From Chromera velia (lineage: Eukaryota > Sar > Chromeraceae), in NCBI GenBank assembly GCA_018398765.1, contig JAHBMJ010001394.1:1-64000 (forward strand): DNA of 64,000 bases, written 5' to 3'. The position numbers were made by a program, and so were the translations under genes. Position 1 is the stretch's first letter; each line of letters opens with the position of its first letter. The notes below the pieces were generated by a model, which did not search any database, was not told the DNA's origin, and saw only the letters and a list, made by a program, of their open reading frames with translations. Positions 11,533-23,852 of the stretch are shown piece by piece.

Positions 11533-12850
11533 GCGAGACGCAGATGAATTGCGGACAGCTCGACAGAAAGATAGGCAGACAAAAAAAGAAGCAGACGAAT
11601 CGAGAAACGGGCAGGTCGACATTCGGGAGGCAGACTGACAGTGAAGCTGCGCGCACTGATTATACATATACACTCTCACACCCACCAGTCCTCGCACAGA
11701 GAGAGAGAGAGGTCTTCCTAATGTCTGTTCTGATTTCTTTTTTAGGGCCCTTCTTGCTGCTGCGTCCACTTCAAGCTTCTCTCCTGAACCTTCTGCTCTA
11801 CCGCGAGAAGTGGCTGCGTGCTTGTCTCTCTCTTTGCTTCTGCTGTATCATTCTGCAGGGAGCACCGCCGCCGGAAGGTCTGCGAGCTTGTCTGTGAGAC
11901 TGTTTGTCAGGGAAAAATAAATCACATAGTCTGCCTGCCTGCCTGTCTGTCTGTGTATCCAGAAAGAAAAGTCACGCAGTCTGTTTTTCTTTCTTTTGTT
12001 CGTTCGTTCGTTCTTTCCTTTCACAGAGGATCGAGGCGACACGGCAGAGAAACCAACCAGACGCTCTATGTGCAGGCAGGAATCTTTTTTCTTGCTCACG
12101 AACTCTTTGTTTGTCTGTCTCTTCTCCCCAGCCCTCTTCTCGATCTCCTTTTGCGGCACATCTGTGTTTGTGTGTGTGCTCACGGTGTGTGCTCACGGCC
12201 GCGTGCGTGCGCACATTTACGTGTAACTGCTCGCATCCGAGGAGTGTTGGTCCATTCGTCGTATCCCTTTTTCGGCCTTGTTCATCTTTACTGGCGTCCT
12301 CTCTCCATCCGGTTCCTTCTCGCTCCACTACTCCCCTCCTGGTTCCCCTCGTTTCCCTTTCCCTCCGCATTCCCTTTCTTTTCTTCTCACTCTCTCTCAC
12401 TTCTTCTCACTGCAGCTGACCCCTCAGCAGACGGATCTTTCTGGATCGTTCCCCTACTCTCGTGGTATCATTCGTCGTTCGATGAGGAACCTGATGTGCC
12501 TTTCGATGTTCCAGCAGGTGGGTGTGCGTGTGAGTGGAGAGGGGGAGAGCGAGAGCGAAAGTTTTGGGTTCCCAGGCAGGCTTAGTGTCCGTTCAGCTTT
12601 TCTTCCCTCTGTCTCCTGCCTCTCTTCCTACTTTACCTACTTAACCCAGTATGCCGGTTGTGATTCCTTTATGGCACCGATCCCTCCTTCCAGCTCTTTT
12701 TTGTTCTGTGCTCCTTGAGATAGAAGCCTTACGACTCCCTCCCTCCCGGTCTCCTGGCTGACTGACTCACCCACTCACTCAGCCTCTCACTGACAGACTG
12801 ACTGACTGACTGACTGACTGACTGACTGACTGGCTGGCTGGCTGGCTGGC

Positions 12851-12889
<39 letters not shown>

Positions 12890-14982
12890 GTGTGTGTGAC
12901 TGACTGTCTCAGTGACTGACTGAGTAAGTGAGTGAGTGAGTGCTGCAGCCAACAAAGTCGTCATGGACTTTCCGTGCTGCACGTGGCCAGATCATCTACT
13001 CGGGGGAAGGGCAAGCTCAGAAGCATCGAAGGAATTGAGGGAAGGAGGGGGAGTGAAGGAGGGTGCTGAAGGCGGCACAGAGACAGCGAAGAAGAAGAAC
13101 CCTGTGGAAGAGAACGAGGATGATGAACGCTCAGACGACGACGAACGGATTGCAAGTGAGGGAGGGAGGGCCTGAATGGGTGCATCCTGCATGCATGAGT
13201 GTATGTATGTATGGATGGATGTATGGATGGATGATAAGTACTGTGAGGAATTCAGTGCGTCGATGGATTTCTGTGACTGGGAAGATTTGCCAAGGAAGTG
13301 GATCCTTGAACTATCGTTATCTCTCGTTCCTTTCTCTCTATCAATCTTCCTCGATTCCCACTCCCTCTATTTCCTTCCACGCATCTGATTTGGAATGAAT
13401 TGTCTTCCTTCACTGAGGGAGGGTGTGAGAGAGAGACTCGTCGTCTTGAGGCATTCAGGTTCGTTTTTTCGCTGCTTTTTGGAGATCCCTTTACGGAAAA
13501 TGTTGGATGAACCTGATTTTTCGTTTTGTATCTCGGTCTGCATGCACTTTGAATGTGCTTCCAGTTACCCCTGTGACCAAGTCATCGATCGTTCTTTTGA
13601 AGACGCGCACAGAAACCTTCACAGGGAAGCACTGGAAAGAAAGGCCATGAGAAGGTCTTGTAGGCCTCCGGGTCTGTTCGCTGCTGCATTTTCGTGAAGG
13701 GTACCTGCCAGTCTCTGAAAGCTCCCACACGCCTCTCTCAAACGAATTCCCTCTCAATTAGTGTCTTTTTTTGCATTCTCGTGTCCTGTTTTGATGGCCT
13801 TGCAGAATTCTTCGATCGCCTCAACGACGAAAGGATGAACGAGTCCCGTAAGGCGGTCCTCGAAAGATCTTCTCAGGCACGAAGAGGGGGGGATACTCTA
13901 GATAACGCCAGCGGTAGAGAAGGAGGGGAATCGCATATGCGTGTCTCTGCGGCTCCGAAAGGATTTGACTTTGAGACCGCTTCTAGTTGGTGGGAAATAG
14001 ACAGGTCGGTATCAGTTTGAACCGGCATTCTGCGTCTTCTTTTTTTTTTTTCTTTTATCTTGTTCGTTCGCTCTTTTGGCGTCCCTTTTTTTCCCTTCAT
14101 GTTTTTCCTCTTTCTTCCCTCCTCCCTTCCTTGTTTCCTCTCCTCTGTTTTTTCGTCTCTCCCTTTAGTTTTTTGGGGGGGTCCGTTTGTTCGTTCTTCC
14201 TTCGGGCCTTTTTTGATTTCTCTGTTTTTTTTTCTCTCATTCTCCACGCATGTATTTTTCCTCTTTTTCTTTCCCTCCCATTCTTACTGCCTTCGAATCG
14301 TTTTTAATTCTGGGACTGTGCGTGCGTGAGTGCCTGTGTGTCAGTCGGTCGGTTTGCCTGTTTGACCGTTTGTTTTTCTCTTTCTTTAACGATTTATTTG
14401 AAGGCGACCCTCTGCCTGCGAATTCTCTCTCGGAATGTCTGTCTGTGCAATCTGAGCTTCCCTTTCCTCCTGTGACACTGACCGTGGGGTGTTTTTTTTT
14501 TGGGGGGGGGNGGGGGGAGGCCCAATGATGATTATGGATTGCAGAGGAGGCAGGATGGATGCCTTTCCTTTGTTGATTCATTTGCTCATTTCTTTCTTTA
14601 TTTGTGGCATTCATGTTCGATCGATCAAACTTCTCTATCTCCTCCCGTCTCCCCATCCTTCCTTCCTTCCTGCCTGCGTATGGCCATCATGGATCGAGGT
14701 GCAGCACTGTGGAGCCAGTAATCTCGTGCAGCCACTTCCTCCCGAGGCAGGAGCTGCTTCCCGAGAAGAGATACCTGATGTTTCCGAATCTCCCGAAGGC
14801 TGTTGGGTCCAAAGTCAGTCCGTGAGTGAGTGAGGGGGTGTAGTAGAATGGGTAGTCGAGGACATTGACAGAGAGAAAGAGAGAAGGGAGAGAGAGAATC
14901 ATGCGCGTGGAAGATGCCATCATGTGACTGTGTCTATTCTTACATCTACAACATATCTATACATGCTTAAAGCTGTATGTCC

Positions 14983-15021
<39 letters not shown>

Positions 15022-16109
15022 TGAGTGAGTGAGTGAGTGTGTGTGTGTGTGTGCGTGTGTGTGTGCGTGAATCGGTGAGTGAGAGGAAAATGGCTTGAAG
15101 GAGATGGTGGGCGGCGTGCACGGGCGCATATGCGTGAGGATGTGTGCATGGCAATGATTCTGTTTGTCTGCACGCGTATATGTCGCGAAACCTGTCAGAG
15201 TAGGTGTCCGTCTCATTAGACAGACCAAACGAAAAGTTGCACCACGCAAAAGAAGCAAGAGAAACTCAACACAGAACACGGAGAACGGTGGGACGCGAAG
15301 AGGGGAAAGGTTACCAGGCAGGAAGCAACACAGAAAAAAAAACAAAGGACAAGAAGAATTCAGAGAACACAAGTGAGAAGAAGAGAAGAGAAAAAAGGAG
15401 ACCGGTGAGGAGAGCAGAAAGAGAGAAAGATGAATGAGAGAATTGACTGGGCCCAGCTTCTCCCTTCACAGTCTCGATTCTTCCGCCTCACGCCCCCTCC
15501 CCCCCCCTTCCCCTACTTGATGGACTGATGGGTGCGTTTCTGCAGTTTCTTCGGTCAAGGGTTGACTCCCTAAAACCTGACCTGCATGTCTTTGGCCATA
15601 CGCATTTCGGCTGGGATATGGAAATAGAAGGTAGGCAGGTTTGTTTGTTGGTGGATGCGCGCGAATATGACTGTCTTCCTTGGCGAATGTTGGAAGACTT
15701 TCTTTCATTCCTGTTTGTTGGCCCTGTGTCGTCCCTTTCCGGTCCGGACTGTTTGTTTGCTGTAGACGGAATTGAATGATGCAAAGGACGATCTTGCGTT
15801 CCTTCCTTCCTTCCTTCCTTCCTTCCTTCCTTTTGCTCCCTTCCTTCATTCCTTCTCTCCTCCATACGTTTCGTTTGTTTGCAGGAATTCGTTATATCCA
15901 AGCAGCGCTAGCCTATCCGCATGAGAGAGCCAGACGCGAGATGACCCTGAACCTTTCCCCGTCATCTTTTCCGTCGGGTTGGTCTGTTCTTCTGTCTGCC
16001 CCTCTGTTTCTCTGCGGCTGCACTGAGCTTTTGCTTGACGTCCCGCTTGACTTTTTGTGTCATTTGTTTTGCCCGGAGTTGGTCGTTTTTAGGTACTTCT
16101 GGACTTTTT

Positions 16110-16158
<49 letters not shown>

Positions 16159-16591
16159 TTCTCTTTTTTCTTTTCTTCTCTTTTCTGTGCCTTTCTCTTG
16201 CCCTATCACTTTTTCTTTCTGCCTGTCCTTTTCTGTCTCTAATTGTGTGTCTGCCTATTCTACGTCTGTTGCTCGTCTGTTTTCCGGCCGTGTGTCTGTC
16301 GGTCCGCGTCTTTTGTTCTCTGCGCAGGAGCACATGGGGAGCAGCCCCGGCCCCTCCTCATATGGGAATCAGGCCGGTTTGCTGAGAAGTATCACCCCCA
16401 TTGGTCTGTCAGTCAGTCAGCAGAGAGAAGAAGTTAAAAGAGCCTGGCAGTTCCTTGGGACAGCAGAGAAAGCGGCGAGTTGAACTACGACAGTGACTGG
16501 GCCACGCGGAGCGTGCTTCTGTTTTCTTTCCGTGGCACGGCACACGCCCACAGCTCAGAGAAGATCATACCGAGCAGCTAAAAGGCTTTCT

Positions 16592-16622
<31 letters not shown>

Positions 16623-17061
16623 CTCTCTCTCTCTGTATGTGTGTGTGTGCGTGTGTGCGTATGCATTTTTCCCGCTCACATTCACGATCTGTACGCGGGT
16701 GTGTCTGATGGTGTGCAGGTGCGTGAAATACGAGCGCCACGCCCGAGACCCTGCCAACGTTGACCTCGCACCTTGGGTGGCTCCGCACTACGAGAGACGG
16801 CAGCAGCTGCAGCAGCAGCGGGCGCAAAGTGTCGAAGCGGCAGACCGAGGGGTGAGGAGTGACGGGGGCAGAGAGGGAGCTGCAACAACGGGAAGGCAGA
16901 GAGAAGCGGCCAGTGCTGAGTCTGTGGAAGACCAAGAGGAAGAAAGAAGACAGAGGGTGAGGGAGGAAGAAATAGAGATGCACAAAGAATTGAAGAAAAG
17001 AGAGGAGCAAATTCGAAGGCAACGAGATGAAGCAGCCGCGGAGAAACAAAACTCAACATGA
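9575..17061 (+). CDS. Calcineurin-like metallophosphoesterase, algal/plant type
   Basis: Eleven predicted exons: 9575-10328, 10553-10663, 11215-11340, 12416-12517, 12949-13155, 13806-14004, 14705-14813, 15546-15630, 15885-15977, 16328-16415, 16719-17061; 738 residues. All metal-binding signatures of the family are present in order: SDIH (222-225), GD (252-253), GNHD (280-283), the SH of SCSHFLP (509-510) and GHTH (553-556). The blocks WIVPLLSWYHSSFDEEPDV and FPNLPKAVGS, and the end motif LAPWVAP, match plant and algal cytosol- or plastid-type phosphoesterases of unknown substrate. The N-terminus (MPSCYLLRLRLVSLLLFFFG) is a hydrophobic signal, followed by about 190 basic, serine-rich residues, so entry into the secretory route or a complex plastid is likely. 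An acidic lysine-rich insert (exon 5) and a charged helical tail (from about 665) are lineage additions. Exon 3 and exon 10 ends were chosen among overlapping gtcagt repeats by phase. The substrate cannot be predicted. Confidence 0.88.
10700..10793 (+). repeat. (CT)n-(GT)n-(TA)n compound microsatellite in an intron
   Basis: Uninterrupted ct, gt and ta runs within the intron that follows exon 2 of the phosphoesterase gene. The (TA)n part could extrude as a cruciform. Confidence 0.9.
12785..12948 (+). repeat. Tetranucleotide arrays (CTGA)n, (CTGG)n, (TTGA)n ending at a splice acceptor
   Basis: Three adjacent arrays, then gagtgagtgagtgctgcag, lead straight into exon 5 of the phosphoesterase gene. 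The arrays occupy the 3' half of the intron, where a pyrimidine tract would normally be. Confidence 0.85.
14985..15070 (+). repeat. (GT)n/(GAGT)n microsatellite in an intron
   Basis: A run of gt interrupted by gagt units, in the intron after exon 7 of the phosphoesterase gene. Confidence 0.9.
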
Positions 17062-18802
17062 TCTCTTCATCAGTCCTCATTCAAAAGAGGGGCAGCGTTG
17101 GTCCAGTTCGGCAGTGACAGCATGAAAGGAAGCGTGCATATCGACCTCACGAAGCCAAACAGAAAGCGAGCAGAAGTCACTTGGGAACGTTGAAGAAGAC
17201 ATCAGAGCTAGAGGAAACCGGGTTAATTGTCTGAAATTTGAACAGATCGATAGTTCAACCCTCTCAACCCTCTCTCCTCTTTATGATTTCTCGCCATATT
17301 GTGGTAAATGATTGATTAGATTAAGTTCGAATAACTGTCGTCCACTTAGCTTGCAGCTGGCATACTTGAACAGACCCATGCATGTATGCGCCGCCCGGGA
17401 GTTCTAACTCCACCTAGGGTTTGGCATCAATCAATCAATCAATCAATCAGTTGCGAAGCCGTTGGTTTGAGTCATTTGTTCACACACTGGCATGCCGGTT
17501 CGTGTCACAAAATGTGCGCCTCGCTTTGCGGATCCGCATGACGCATAAATGAGAATTGTGCCCAGGGGTCTGTAGGAAGCAAACCAGAAAGGTACAAAAA
17601 AACAGTGACCGAGAAAACACATCAAGAGAATTGACAGGAAAAAACGGTTTCAGTGGTCTGATTTGATGATTGATCTATTGACTGCAATTAATTAAAGTGT
17701 AAACGCGGTTACCCAGATGATTTGACATGTTTTCTTTTTTTAATGTATTAATTCTGTGGTATATATCTTCTGTGGCTGCATAAAATCATAAAGGAATTGA
17801 AACCCTAGACTGTAAAAAATACTGCACAATGAAAAATCGTATTTATGATAAAAAATTCATGGAAAAATATAATAAGAGACAATTAGGGTAGTAAGTCTTA
17901 CTGAATGAGTCTGAATCTATTCTTATGTTATGTTAATGATAGTGTATTAGTATAAATTTTAATACTGTAAAGTAATATTATAGGTTGGTGATCGATAATT
18001 GAAATTGTTGAGTAAGATTGCATTGTAGACGCGCATGCATGCATACAGTCAAGTGAACGGCTGAATCGTCGGGTTAATGTACGCGATAGTACACAAAATG
18101 TAGTCGTCTTGTTTATACAGAATTACCTAAAACGGAGTAGAATAGAGAATTAGAGATGAAAACTGCCCGATCCTGACTAGTCCCGACGTAACACAAATGA
18201 ACGTTGTATATTTTTCCTTATGATTTACTCTGATTCAAGGTTCTGAATATTAAATGTAAGTAGCATGAAGGTGGCTAGTCTGTATGAGTCCGTTTCTAAG
18301 AGTTAAAAGTAAGTTAATTTTTATTTTGATTTTTATTTATTCAACAATAATAATGAAAAAAAAACAAAGAATAAAAATTTCAACATCCACCGCATTTTTA
18401 TTTATGTTTTTGATTTTTGGGAACCAGCCAGTGCTAGGGCGTTATGTAGGGCCTGCTAGGGTGCCCCAACCTCTTTATAGAGCTGCTGGACTTAGCTAGA
18501 CTTAGCTGGACTGCCAGGTACTGCAGGCCAGTCTGACTGTCGTGGCCGGGCCCGTGCACCCGGCCGCGCGCGGGAGTCGACAAGGCTACCGTTCTCCATG
18601 CGCGTGCCGTGCATGCAGACGAGTCAGCTACAGGCATGCTATAGAGGCCGGATGCCAGAAGTCGAGATAGAGCCATGCACGTTGAGCCGTCTCGTCGAGA
18701 ATCACGCTGATCGACGATAAGTTTCTCTGCATCTTTTTCCCAAAAATGGTTCACTGGCCGAGGCAATGCCAACGTATCTTGCTTGGAAGAGCTTGCTTTG
18801 TG
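17062..18802. other. Intergenic, AT-rich region
   Basis: After the 3' region of the phosphoesterase gene the sequence becomes AT-rich (17640-18420), with many short homopolymer runs. A GC-richer island at 18500-18780 has a minus-strand open frame (18434-18772) with no recognisable domain. I see no reliable gene, RNA or mobile element here. Confidence 0.45.
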
Positions 18803-19045
18803 TCATTCATTCCTCGCCGTTCTCGCCAAGGTGGATGTACCGTTTAGGTGAGGCCGAGGCCGCTTGGAAGACAGAAAAGGGCGGTTCTCTTTCACCATAT
18901 CCTTTGTGAGGGTTTGGCCAACAAACTGACATTTCTCAGGGCGAAGTAAGCGATCCACAGTGCCAGTTCGTTTTGTATGTGTCCCGACCTCATTTAATCT
19001 TGCTGTGACATTTAGTTGCGTTCCCTTCTCACTGTACTGATCCAT
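18803..19045 (-). CDS. Possible small protein of 80 residues, divergent from the CBS gene
   Basis: A minus-strand open frame opens with an ATG in a strong context (A at -3, G at +4) and encodes MDQYSEKGTQLNVTARLNEV, then a mostly hydrophilic, basic chain ending TSTLARTARNE. Composition is protein-like and not repeat-derived. It starts about 260 bases from the divergent CBS gene start, so the two could share a promoter region. I recognise no domain. It could equally be the last exon of a longer minus-strand gene, a relic, or chance. Confidence 0.3.
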   Translation of the reverse strand: MDQYSEKGTQLNVTARLNEVGTHTKRTGTVDRLLRPEKCQFVGQTLTKDMVKENRPFLSSKRPRPHLNGTSTLARTARNE

Positions 19046-19306
19046 TTTTGTCTGCCTGAAGATCTTTGCTGGGAGACGCGCCCGTCGCGGATCGCTACCA
19101 TTCAGCAGATTTCAGCAGGTTTGAGTCAGCCGTGGAGGCAGCTCCGGGAGGCCCTTTAAGCTCATTGAGCTGAGGAAGCCAATTCATTCGGAAGGCAGCC
19201 TCACTGTGTGAAAGGCATTCGGAAGAATACAAAGGGAGTTTGTGAAGTGAAAGGCTTCGTTCCTTCATTTGTGACCGCTTCCTTCCAATAGTCTCTTCCG
19301 GTAGCA

Positions 19307-21860
19307 ATGGCTGAGGGAGAAAGGGAGATTCCCCACCCTGCCCCCCTGAACCCGCCTCAGAGAGAGGCCTCCCCCCCTCCCGTGATCGGCAGGGGAATGC
19401 ACCCCCGCACAGACACCCGTCTGACAGAGACGGCAGCGCTCGCGCTCTGGCACGACTTAGGCGGCGGCAGGGAGGTGGGAGGGGACCTGGAGCCCCCCAT
19501 CTCCGCCTCACTCCTCGGACTTCCCACTGAGGCTGGTTGGACTGTCCACTCGTTGCTGCACGCAAAAATCAAAGATGTCCGTCCGTGTGTGCGTCAGTGC
19601 AGACAGACAGTTGTGAGTACTCTGGCAGCTTGACTGAGACAACCAGAGGGCAGTGCGGCAAAAGGTGGCTCTGCTTCCTGACCGCTCTCCTGCCTACCTT
19701 CTGGCCCGTCTGTGTGGTCTCTTTCCGTCCAAACATTAGCCGCGGTTCTATTTCTATTTTCCCTTTTCTGTTTTGCTGTTCGTTGCCGCCCGCCCCGCTG
19801 CTTTCCTCCACACCCCCTCTCTCCTCTTCGCTCCTTTTCTTTTTCTGTTCAGGTAGAGCATCTCCTGGACGGTCAGCAGATTCTAACACTGGAGGGAGAC
19901 GACCCCGTGTCGGCGTTTCTGGACAGCATCAAGATGAGGAGGGGAACTATCAGGAGCGCTGTGATTGTGGAGAAACCGAAGGGCTACAGGGCATGCTTCA
20001 GGGCCAAGGACAAGTACTCTTTCTTGGACGTTCGGGTGGGTCTGTCTGTCTGTCTGTCGGTACGCTCAAGGCCTGGAGCTCTGGTACTCTTCCACTGAGA
20101 GAGCGCGCCAACAGAAGAAAAGAAAAAACAGAAGAGAATGAAGAAAGAGGAAAAAGAAAAGAAAAGACGATCTAGTCTGTCTATCTGTCAGTCAGTGATT
20201 GTTTGAAACGGTGGGATGGGTTCCCGAGGGTCTGCAAGAGAAAGTTGGTGAAGAAGTGAGCGTAATGATAATAAGAGACGAAGAAAATCGTGGCGATGCA
20301 TCGGGGCACATTTTCTATAGCGATGCCGGGGGAGAAACACAAAATTGGCTGAACCCTCCCTTTCCCCGTCCCCCCTCAATGGCACCGTCACTCCACCCTC
20401 AATTTCAATGGTCACTCCCCTGCAGGACGTCGCCTACTTTTTGATGCGGAGTCACCGAAAGTGGAAGTGCAAGGTTGGTCTGTCCGTCTCCCCTTACTTG
20501 AATTTCTGAATTAATTGTCTCTCTGAGTTCGTAGCTGTGAGGTCAAACAGAGAGACGAAAAGACCTCCTGCCTGCCTGGGGAATCGAGGAAGATCTTTGC
20601 TGGGGGCCGTTGCGAGAGGGTGTGTGTGTGGAGGGAAGATGAAAAAAAAACACGGAAAGAAAGTCCCTCTACATACCTGGCGCTGCCTTGCCGGCTCTCT
20701 GGGTGGTCTCTAGTCGATTTGTTCCTGCGTCCTCTTGCGCGTGCGTTGGCGCACACGCGGACGGCAAAGGACAGCTTGAGGTTATTCTTGTTCTCACTCC
20801 CTTCCTTTTTCTTAATCTGTTCATCTATCCATGAATCCGTCCACTTGTCTGTTCATCCATCCATTCGTTCGCTGATATGTTGTGGATCATTTATTTGACT
20901 TGATTCTCGGGATGCACTGACCGCCTGTGTGGAACCCAGTGAGCGAGTGAGTGTGGATGAACGGGTGGATGGATGGATTAATGGATGGATGGATGGATGC
21001 AGTCATTCCCCCAGGTCCTCTCGATGGTCTTCCGAGAGAGGTGCAGCGTCGTCGCAAGTGAGTGGGCGAGTGCATGGCTTGGTTGAGTGAGTCGGCGAGT
21101 GCGGTGCAGATGGGTGGGTTCGTTATAGTGAGTCGGTGAGCGAACGCGTGAGTTAGTCAGTGGGTAGGTCAGATAACGAGAGAGTGGGTAAGTTGGTCGG
21201 CGTGTGGATAAGTTGGTGACTGCGAGACTGTACGAGAAAGTTGGGGGAGAGTGAATCAATGAGGGAAGGGGAAAATCAGATAGGCAGGCAGGCAGACAGA
21301 CAGAAAAGCAAGATCGATGCTGCAGGACCCAGACAGATGGAGTGAAGTGAGTATCTAGGTCATGGAGCACAAGAAAGAGAGCTGTGAATTGAAGGCCTCC
21401 CCAAGAAGACAGTGGAATTCATGCTCTGCGTGTGCCTTCCAGCTTCATTCAGCATGTATGTACGCAGTGGAAAAAAAGAAAAAAAATGTCTCGTGCATGC
21501 ATGCAGCTGCATGTGCGTGCGTGTGAACTTGCATGCATGCAGACACGAACCAGAAGAGTCCTTTCATCCGGCACGAGATGGGAGACTCCGTGGGGACTGT
21601 CTGTTCTGCCCTCCGGCTCTGCACGCGCGTGTGAGTGAGTACGTCTCTTGACTCTCACTCGGTCTCTCCTGCATGTATGTGCCCTATCCCTCTGCATGGT
21701 ATGCGGCAGACTGGAGACGAATGCTCCTTGAATTTCATTTCCGCCCTTCCCCCAAAACCTCCTCCGTGAAATCTCCCAACTGCTGGTGCGTACGTACGTC
21801 GTGTGCGCGTGTGTGTGTGCGTATGCGTGCGTGTATGTGTGCATGTGTGTGTGTGTGTGT

Positions 21861-21909
<49 letters not shown>

Positions 21910-23005
21910 TTGGAAACTCAAGCGAACTGGTTACTTCGAAGGCTGTTTTGAATTCAGTTGCGACGATAGAGAGAGCAGTGCAGAAGTCACCATAAGGAGG
22001 CCATTATTCATACCGCCTTCTTCCTGCCAACTTTTCCTTTCCTGGACTGTCTTTCTTCGCCCTCCTATTTCTCCTCTCTGACCCTTTTTGGTCGTAAAAA
22101 AATGTTGCAGCGCTTCCTTTTCCCATACCGGTGAGACATGTTGACTGAAGAAACTGTCTTTCTCACACCTGTTCGTACTGCCTGCGTGTGTCCCTTAATC
22201 CTCTCTTCACCTCAGGCCGATCTTCACTAAAGATGGCCTCCTTGCCCGTGTCTTCTCCGCCTCGGACTTCCTCAAACTCCTCCTGGTCCGGCTATCTCCC
22301 TGATTTTTGTGTATTGTCTTTTGTTTGTGCTTGCGTTGCATTTCTTTCGTTGTCTCTTTCGTCCTTTTTTACTTCCCGTCCTGCTCAGTCTCTTAGTCCG
22401 TTTGTCGGCCTTTCGGTCTCTTTGTCTCTGTGTGTTTTTGTGAGTCTCGCTGTTTGTTTCTCTTTGGGCCCCCTTCCGCGCCATCTCGTTGGTTGTTCTT
22501 CTTTCAGTCGTCAGTTTTCAAGTTTAGTTTCTTCTTATGTCTGTCAATCTCTCCACCTTTCTTTCTGAATGCGACTTCACACACAGAGAGCGGACCTTAC
22601 CAAGCATGTGGAGCAACAGGAGGTCGGTCGTCTGGACCGATGGTATTATGATGAGAACATACAGAAAGGCAAATGTAATCTCGTGACGTGGAAGAGCTTT
22701 CTGCATATCATTCGCTGTTTCTTTTCTTCTTCTGTCGATCTGTCTTCCTCTCAGCCAGTTGCGCTCTCTCTCTGTCTCTCTCTCTCTCTCTGTGGGGAGG
22801 GGGGGCACTATGTGCGCCACATCGAGTCCGATTCAGTTTCGGGGTGATGTGAAGCCACCGTCGTTTCTCCCTTTTCCCCCCCCTTCAGCCGGCTGCCTCC
22901 CGTCCTCTCGAACGACTTTACATGGCTGCATCGTACGCTTCCTTTCTTCCTGGTTTCCTTGCTTTCTTCCTTCCTTCATTCCCTTCTTTCTTTCTTTCTT
23001 TCTTT

Positions 23006-23037
<32 letters not shown>

Positions 23038-23821
23038 TTTTCCTTCCTTCCTTTCTTCCTTCCTTCCTTCCTTCCTTCCTTTCTTCTACCCACTTCTTGG
23101 AACTGCAAGCAAGAGGCGACTTCGGAAACATGCAGCTGCAGTCTGGCTGTCAGCGTGGCTAGCCAGCTGCAAATCGGAAGACCCTCTCTCCCTTTCATCC
23201 CCTCCTCTCTTCTTTCTTGACTTTGCAGCGCCGTTTCTTTTCCGGCATGGTGGCAACTGCAGAAGCAGGCACGGCGTTGACCCTGTTGGAGTCAGAGACT
23301 TTGGTTAAGGCACTGCACGTGATGGACGTGAGGTCCTTCTCTGGTCAGTCTGTCTGTCTGTTTGTTTGTCCATCTGGGTGAAACTCGGTAAGTAAATAAG
23401 TGAGGAGCATTCCCATCTTTGTTGTTGGAGGCTTTCGGTGTACACCGGGTGTAGGTTACACGGCGGGTAGGCAAACTGGGAGTCTGATATCTCTCTGTGA
23501 GTATGTTTGCACGGATTTTCGTTTTTTTCTTTTTCCTCCTTCAAGCAATTTGCCGGTTACGATTTCACGAACGACATTGTCATCATACAGTTTGTTTTGA
23601 GGAGACAGTATACCATGCAGGAAACAAAAATCCTGCCTGGATGGTCTGGGGGAATGCGAATCCGAGAGAGAGATTGGAAAAGTGGAAGACGAAAAAGAAA
23701 GGCCGCCGCTGAATGGTCATGCACGAGTTTTTCTTTCTGTGTTTGTCCAGTTCGGCCGTTGACATTGTTCATACCTTCTGGCCTGCATCACCAGTTCTCT
23801 CATTTATTGTTTCCCTTTTCA

Positions 23822-23852
<31 letters not shown>

